Part shown: in pieces, positions 60,693-64,000 of the stretch
Layout: each line of letters opens with the position of its first letter
Position numbering within the stretch: the first letter of the stretch is position 1
NCBI RefSeq assembly: GCF_024172125.1
Contig: NZ_JAMZEA010000001.1
Span: 930,001 to 994,000 of the forward strand
DNA: 64,000 bases
Reading direction: 5' to 3'
From: Actinomadura rupiterrae
GTDB lineage: Bacteria; Actinomycetota; Actinomycetes; Streptosporangiales; Streptosporangiaceae
Notes under the pieces: generated by a model
Databases searched by the model: none
What the model was told of the DNA's origin: nothing
The model's input: only the letters and a program-made list of their open reading frames with translations
Made by a program: the position numbers and the translations under genes

Positions 60693-61541
60693 ATGACGTT
60701 CACAGGCGGCGCACCCGACCAGGACGACGCGTCCGACCAGCCGCGGCCCCCCGCCCCCGCCGCACGGCCCCCGTCCGCCCGCCGGGCCCCCGCACCGGCC
60801 CCCGGCACCCACCCCCAGGAGGGCGACCACACCCCCGCCGGCCAGAACCGCCGCCACGCCCCCGCCCCGGGGCGGCATGAGCCTTCGGCGAGCGGGGAGG
60901 GTCCGCCCGTTCCGCGCGAGCGGTCCGGGCGGCGGGACGGCCCCGTCCCGCCGCGTGAACGGTCCACGCGGCGCGAGAAGCGCGAGCGGACACGGGCCGC
61001 GCTGCTGGAGGCGGCCGAGCGGCTGTGGGCCGAGCACGGCATCCACGGCGCGTCCCTGGACGACGTGGCGGCCGCCGCGGGACTGACCAAGGGCGCGGTC
61101 TACTCGAACTTCGCGGGCAAGACCGACCTGCTGCTCGCCCTGCTGGAGCACTACACGCGCGAACGCATCGGAACCGGCGCCTGCGCCGAGCTCCGGGACA
61201 CCAGCCGTCCGCCGGAGGAGCGGTACCAGCGCGCGGGCCTCGCCTACCGGCGCCGCCTGGAGGGCGAGCAGGCGCGCCTGACCGGGCTGCTGCTGGTCGA
61301 GTTCTGGCTCTTCGGCATGCGCGACTACGCCGCGGGCTGGCGCATCGCCGACTGGTACGCCGAGTGCCGTGACAACCTCGCCGGCGAGCTCACCGACACA
61401 GGCGGAATCTCCCCGCGCGACCGCGCCACGCTGGCGATCGCGCTGGACGCCGGCCTGGCCTTCCAGCACCTGCTCGACCCCGACCGCGTCCCCGCCGACC
61501 TCTACGGCACCGCGATGCGCCTCATCCTCGGCGCCGACTGA
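60693..61541 (+). CDS. TetR-family regulator with long disordered N-terminus
   Basis: 282 residues from ATG 60693 (GAGGAGAGGGA upstream). Residues 1-about 92 are Pro/Ala/Arg-rich and disordered, including two PRERS repeats. The helix-turn-helix follows (about 95-150: LLEAAERLWAEHGIHGASLDDVAAAAGLTKGAVYSNFAGKTDLLLALL, quoted in part) and a C-terminal ligand domain. Divergent from the dehydrogenase/ChoD-like operon, which it probably represses. GTG near 60670 is an alternative start. Most TetR proteins have no such tail. Confidence 0.87.
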   Translation: MTFTGGAPDQDDASDQPRPPAPAARPPSARRAPAPAPGTHPQEGDHTPAGQNRRHAPAPGRHEPSASGEGPPVPRERSGRRDGPVPPRERSTRREKRERTRAALLEAAERLWAEHGIHGASLDDVAAAAGLTKGAVYSNFAGKTDLLLALLEHYTRERIGTGACAELRDTSRPPEERYQRAGLAYRRRLEGEQARLTGLLLVEFWLFGMRDYAAGWRIADWYAECRDNLAGELTDTGGISPRDRATLAIALDAGLAFQHLLDPDRVPADLYGTAMRLILGAD

Positions 61542-61550
61542 GCGGACGCG

Positions 61551-61589
61551 AACGGCCCCGGCACCGCGTCACGATGCCGGGGCCGTTCG
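61551..61589. terminator. Bidirectional terminator
   Basis: GAACGGCCCCGGCA (61551-61564) pairs perfectly with TGCCGGGGCCGTTC (61576-61589), 11-base loop, between the convergent TetR and PLD-like genes. Confidence 0.85.
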
Positions 61590-61596
61590 CCGTGCG

Positions 61597-62922
61597 TCAG
61601 TAGTCGTAGTCGGACGTGCCTTCAGGGGACGTGGGGACGTTGCCCTGGGACTGGACGCCCGGCATGATCCAGAGCTTGCCGCGCGCCGCGCCGAAGACCT
61701 TGGCGAAGTTGGCGGTGTACCGGGAGTAGGCCGAGCTGTCCATGAGGGCCAGCATGGCCTCGTCGTTGTGCCGCAGCGCGTCCACCGTGTAGCTGTGGCT
61801 GCCGGTGAGGATCAGGCGGTGCCGCTTCCCGTTGTAGTACCCGTCGATCAGCAGGTACTTCGAGTGGGCCTTGTTGGCCGACGACCCGGTGAAGTAGTGC
61901 ACGTTCGCGCCGCCGTGGCGTCCGGGCTTCGCCAGGGCCTTCAGGGTGCTGGAGCTGAAGGTCGCGGCGACCACCTGGACGTCGCAGCCCTGGTCGTCCA
62001 GCCGGGCCAGGGCCTGCGCGACCTCGGTCCGGCTGAAGATGCCGCTGGACAGGCGGATCTTCGTCCCGCGCCAGCACTGCACGCGGTTCAGGACGTCCAC
62101 GATCGGATCGCCGTTGGCCTTTGGGAAGAAGGAGACCGCCCGCTTACCGGACCACACCTGCCGGTAGAAGTTGCCGTTCGACCGGTGCTTGGCCAGCGCG
62201 TAGAAGTACCAGCGGTAGGCCCGGTAGAGCTTGCTGTCGACCAGCGTGTAGGCGTCGTTGTAGGTCGCGTACATGCCGCCGGTCGCGTTGCCGGACGTCT
62301 GGACGACCACGTTCCGCGAGTCGAACGTCCGCGAGAACGCGTAGAACTTGTTGTGGTTCTTGCCCCAGACGCCCTTGGCGGACGGCGCGATGCACCCGCG
62401 GTTCGCCGGGCAGAGCGTGATCCAGGACGACCGCTTCGTGCTCGTCCCGAGGTTGCGGGCCAGGTAGTTGTAGACGCCGCGCTTCTCGCCGAGCGAGTCG
62501 TGGTCGACGACGACGCGCACCTTGACCTTGCGCTTCTTGGCCGCGACCAGTTCCTTCGCCATGCCGGGCTCGCGCAGCCGGAACACCGCGACGTCGATCT
62601 CCGACTTCGGCGGCGCGTGCCGGATCAGGCTCTTGATGTAGAGGTCGAGCGCGCCGGCCTTGCGCTTGTCCTTGCTCGGCAGGTTGAAGCGCGGCCCCTG
62701 GGTGACGTAGACCCGCCGCCGCTTGGCGCTGGACACCTCGCCCGGCGTGGCCGCCGCGAGCCGCGCCCCGACCGCACCCGTCGCCGGATGCCCCGCGAGC
62801 AGCGGCGCGGTCCGCGCCGAAGCGGACGCACCGTCGGCGACGCTCACCGCGACCGCGACCGCCAGACCGCTCGATACCAGGGCGACACGCCGCAAGAGAC
62901 TCCCCCGTCCCACCGAACACAT
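61597..62922 (-). CDS. Secreted phospholipase D-like protein (two HKD-type motifs)
   Basis: 441 residues. Hydrophobic signal (about 10-33, ending ASA). Two PLDc-type half-sites: WGKNHNKFYAFSRT, followed by VVQTSGNATGG, and NKAHSKYLLIDGYY, followed by LTGSHSYT. Each has H-x-K and a downstream Asn/Ser motif, so a phosphodiesterase active site can form. Secretion suggests extracellular phospholipid or nucleic-acid hydrolysis. ATG 62922 lacks a ribosome site, whereas TTG 62895 has GGGGGAG four bases before it and would give a cleaner signal peptide. Confidence 0.83.
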   Translation of the reverse strand: MCSVGRGSLLRRVALVSSGLAVAVAVSVADGASASARTAPLLAGHPATGAVGARLAAATPGEVSSAKRRRVYVTQGPRFNLPSKDKRKAGALDLYIKSLIRHAPPKSEIDVAVFRLREPGMAKELVAAKKRKVKVRVVVDHDSLGEKRGVYNYLARNLGTSTKRSSWITLCPANRGCIAPSAKGVWGKNHNKFYAFSRTFDSRNVVVQTSGNATGGMYATYNDAYTLVDSKLYRAYRWYFYALAKHRSNGNFYRQVWSGKRAVSFFPKANGDPIVDVLNRVQCWRGTKIRLSSGIFSRTEVAQALARLDDQGCDVQVVAATFSSSTLKALAKPGRHGGANVHYFTGSSANKAHSKYLLIDGYYNGKRHRLILTGSHSYTVDALRHNDEAMLALMDSSAYSRYTANFAKVFGAARGKLWIMPGVQSQGNVPTSPEGTSDYDY

Positions 62923-63022
62923 GAGATCGGGACATTACCAACGTTTCGCGCCCCGGAAAATCCCTCAGAAGCGACAGTTTTTAGCACTCACCACCCCATT
63001 TCTCATCCATCCATGACAACAA

Positions 63023-63054
63023 CGCCCTCACCCGCCTAGCGGCAGGTGAGGGCG
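63023..63054. terminator. Hairpin terminator of glpD
   Basis: CGCCCTCACC (63023-63032) pairs with GGTGAGGGCG (63045-63054), 12-base loop; it lies 60 bp after the glpD stop and faces the PLD-like gene promoter region. Confidence 0.7.
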
Positions 63055-63058
63055 TGGC

Positions 63059-63100
63059 GTTCGGACGGGTGCTGCGCAGGTTCGGACGGGTGCTGCGTGG
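63059..63100. repeat. 21-bp direct repeat, two copies
   Basis: GTTCGGACGGGTGCTGCG plus three bases at 63059-63079 and 63080-63100, between the terminator hairpin and the glpD stop. Confidence 0.75.
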
Positions 63101-63113
63101 GGTCCAGACGCGG

Positions 63114-64000
63114 CTAGGGGGCGGTCACGGGGACGATGTCGGGGGCGCCGCGGCGGCGCGCGTCGGCCTCCTGGTCGCCTTCCTGAGTCTGCGAGTCGCG
63201 CTCGGCCTCGATGCGCTTGCGGTAGTACTCGATCTCGCGGTCGCGCTGCCGCTTGGACCAGCCGAGGACGGGCGCCAGCAGGTCGGCGGCCTCCTGGGCG
63301 GCGCCGACACCGCGGTCCCAGGTCTCGATGGAGATCCGGGTGCGGCGGGCGAGCACGTCGTTCAGGTGCCGGGCGCCCTCGTGCGTGGCGGCGTAGATGA
63401 TCTCGGCGCGCAGGTAGTCGTCCGCGCCGGCCAGCGGCTCGCCGAGGTCGGGCTTCTCGGCGATCAGCCGGAGCAGGTCGTCGGTCAGCGTGCCGTAGCG
63501 GTGCAGCAGGTGCTCGATCCGGGCGACGTGCAGGCCGGAGCGGGCCGCGAGGCGGTGCCGCGCGTTCCACATCGGGACGAACCCGTCCCCGCCGACCAGC
63601 GCGACCCGGTCGGTGCAGGACTCGGCGATCTTGCCGTCCAGGCCGTGCACCACGGCGTCGATCGCGTCCTTGGCCATCACCCGGTAGGTGGTGAACTTGC
63701 CGCCCGCCACCAGCACCAGGCCCGGCACCGGGTGCGCGACGACGTGCTCGCGCGACAGCTTGGACGTCTCGTCGGTCTCGCCGGTCAGCAGCGGCCGCAG
63801 GCCCGCGTACACGCCCTCCACGTCGTCGTGCGTGAGCGGCGTGGTCAGGACGGCGTTGACGTGGTCGAGGACGTAGTCGATGTCGGCCTTGGACGCGGCC
63901 GGGTGCGCGCGGTCCAGGTCCCAGGCGGTGTCGGTGGTGCCGATGATCCAGTGCCGTCCCCACGGGATGACGAACAGCACGGACTTCTCGGTGCGCAGGA
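63114..64000 (-). CDS. glpD: Aerobic glycerol-3-phosphate dehydrogenase, C-terminal part (gene runs off the window)
   Basis: The last about 295 residues are present, with the frame open to base 64000. KSVLFVIPWGRHWIIGTTDT and the FAD-fold closing block VAGGKFTTYRVMAKDAID are typical of GlpD, followed by the DAO_C domain (LAARSGLHVARIEHLLHRYG...) and VLARRTRISIETWDRG. It oxidises glycerol-3-phosphate to DHAP with quinone as acceptor. The hydrophilic tail (QTQEGDQEADARRRG) is species-specific. Functionally related to dhaKLM at 12 kb, though not linked. Confidence 0.94.
   Translation of the reverse strand, partial: LRTEKSVLFVIPWGRHWIIGTTDTAWDLDRAHPAASKADIDYVLDHVNAVLTTPLTHDDVEGVYAGLRPLLTGETDETSKLSREHVVAHPVPGLVLVAGGKFTTYRVMAKDAIDAVVHGLDGKIAESCTDRVALVGGDGFVPMWNARHRLAARSGLHVARIEHLLHRYGTLTDDLLRLIAEKPDLGEPLAGADDYLRAEIIYAATHEGARHLNDVLARRTRISIETWDRGVGAAQEAADLLAPVLGWSKRQRDREIEYYRKRIEAERDSQTQEGDQEADARRRGAPDIVPVTAP

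Overview
The window is uniformly high-GC DNA (third codon positions almost all G or C, many GTG/TTG starts, 4-bp start/stop overlaps). Its gene families point to a Gram-positive actinomycete: ECF41 sigma factor with a carboxymuconolactone decarboxylase partner, mycobacterial-type ChoD-like oxidase, OxyR-AhpCD, DhaKLM, teichoic-acid-type polymerases, TANNNT-N6/7-ATG leaderless promoters and cysteine-coding leader peptides. A Streptosporangiales/Thermomonosporaceae (Actinomadura-like) origin is my inference and was not tested. I see no rRNA, tRNA, transposase, phage gene or CRISPR array, so the region reads as chromosomal.

Layout. 1-7.3 kb: TetR remnant at the edge, WYL regulator divergent from an epoxide hydrolase, ECF41 sigma with its AhpD-fold partner and a second paralogous sigma, pentapeptide protein, diiron-type hydrolase, small PH-domain membrane protein. 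7.3-9.5 kb: pcrA/uvrD helicase behind a PafBC-type (RecA-NDp) promoter. 9.9-11.8 kb: a leaderless M4-fold metallopeptidase followed by an emfourin-like small protein (probable protease/inhibitor pair). 11.9-16.4 kb: dhaKLM on the minus strand divergent from a PIG-L deacetylase/nucleoside hydrolase pair, then an SRPBCC protein. 16.5-21.7 kb: FAD monooxygenase, then a LiaFSR-like envelope-stress module (LuxR regulator, PspC-type kinase with a silk-like octapeptide extension, PspC/LiaF-like protein, small membrane protein). 21.8-27.6 kb: two sulfur-amino-acid attenuator units (leader peptide + SDF symporter; Cys-Cys-Cys leader peptide + cysteine dioxygenase) around a lipoprotein and a secreted seven-bladed propeller protein. 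27.8-35.5 kb: TAT-exported PhoD phosphatase, lipoprotein hydrolase, peptidase E, and a molybdenum hydroxylase operon (coxSLM-type, form II) with membrane-anchored CoxG. 35.6-38.2 kb: secreted M4 protease with propeller tail. 38.4-51.0 kb: surface-polymer locus (two convergent paralogous methyltransferases, GT2-GtrA fusion, DUF6056-type membrane protein, methyltransferase, two giant GT2-glycerophosphotransferases). 51.1-53.5 kb: oxyR divergent from ahpCD. 53.6-64 kb: guaA, secreted M43 protease, DUF1059, ChoD-like oxidase and succinate-semialdehyde dehydrogenase operon, TetR, PLD-like secreted protein, and the 3' part of glpD running off the end.

A recurring non-genic theme is short-period tandem repeats that begin at or across stop codons (near 4.2, 11.8, 21.7, 43.0 and 51.1 kb) or fill intergenic gaps (15.8, 23.6, 26.5, 55.3, 63.1 kb). 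The stop-anchored ones have periods that are not multiples of three, whereas the two arrays inside coding sequence (14.7 and 19.5-19.9 kb) have periods of 15 and 24 bp.
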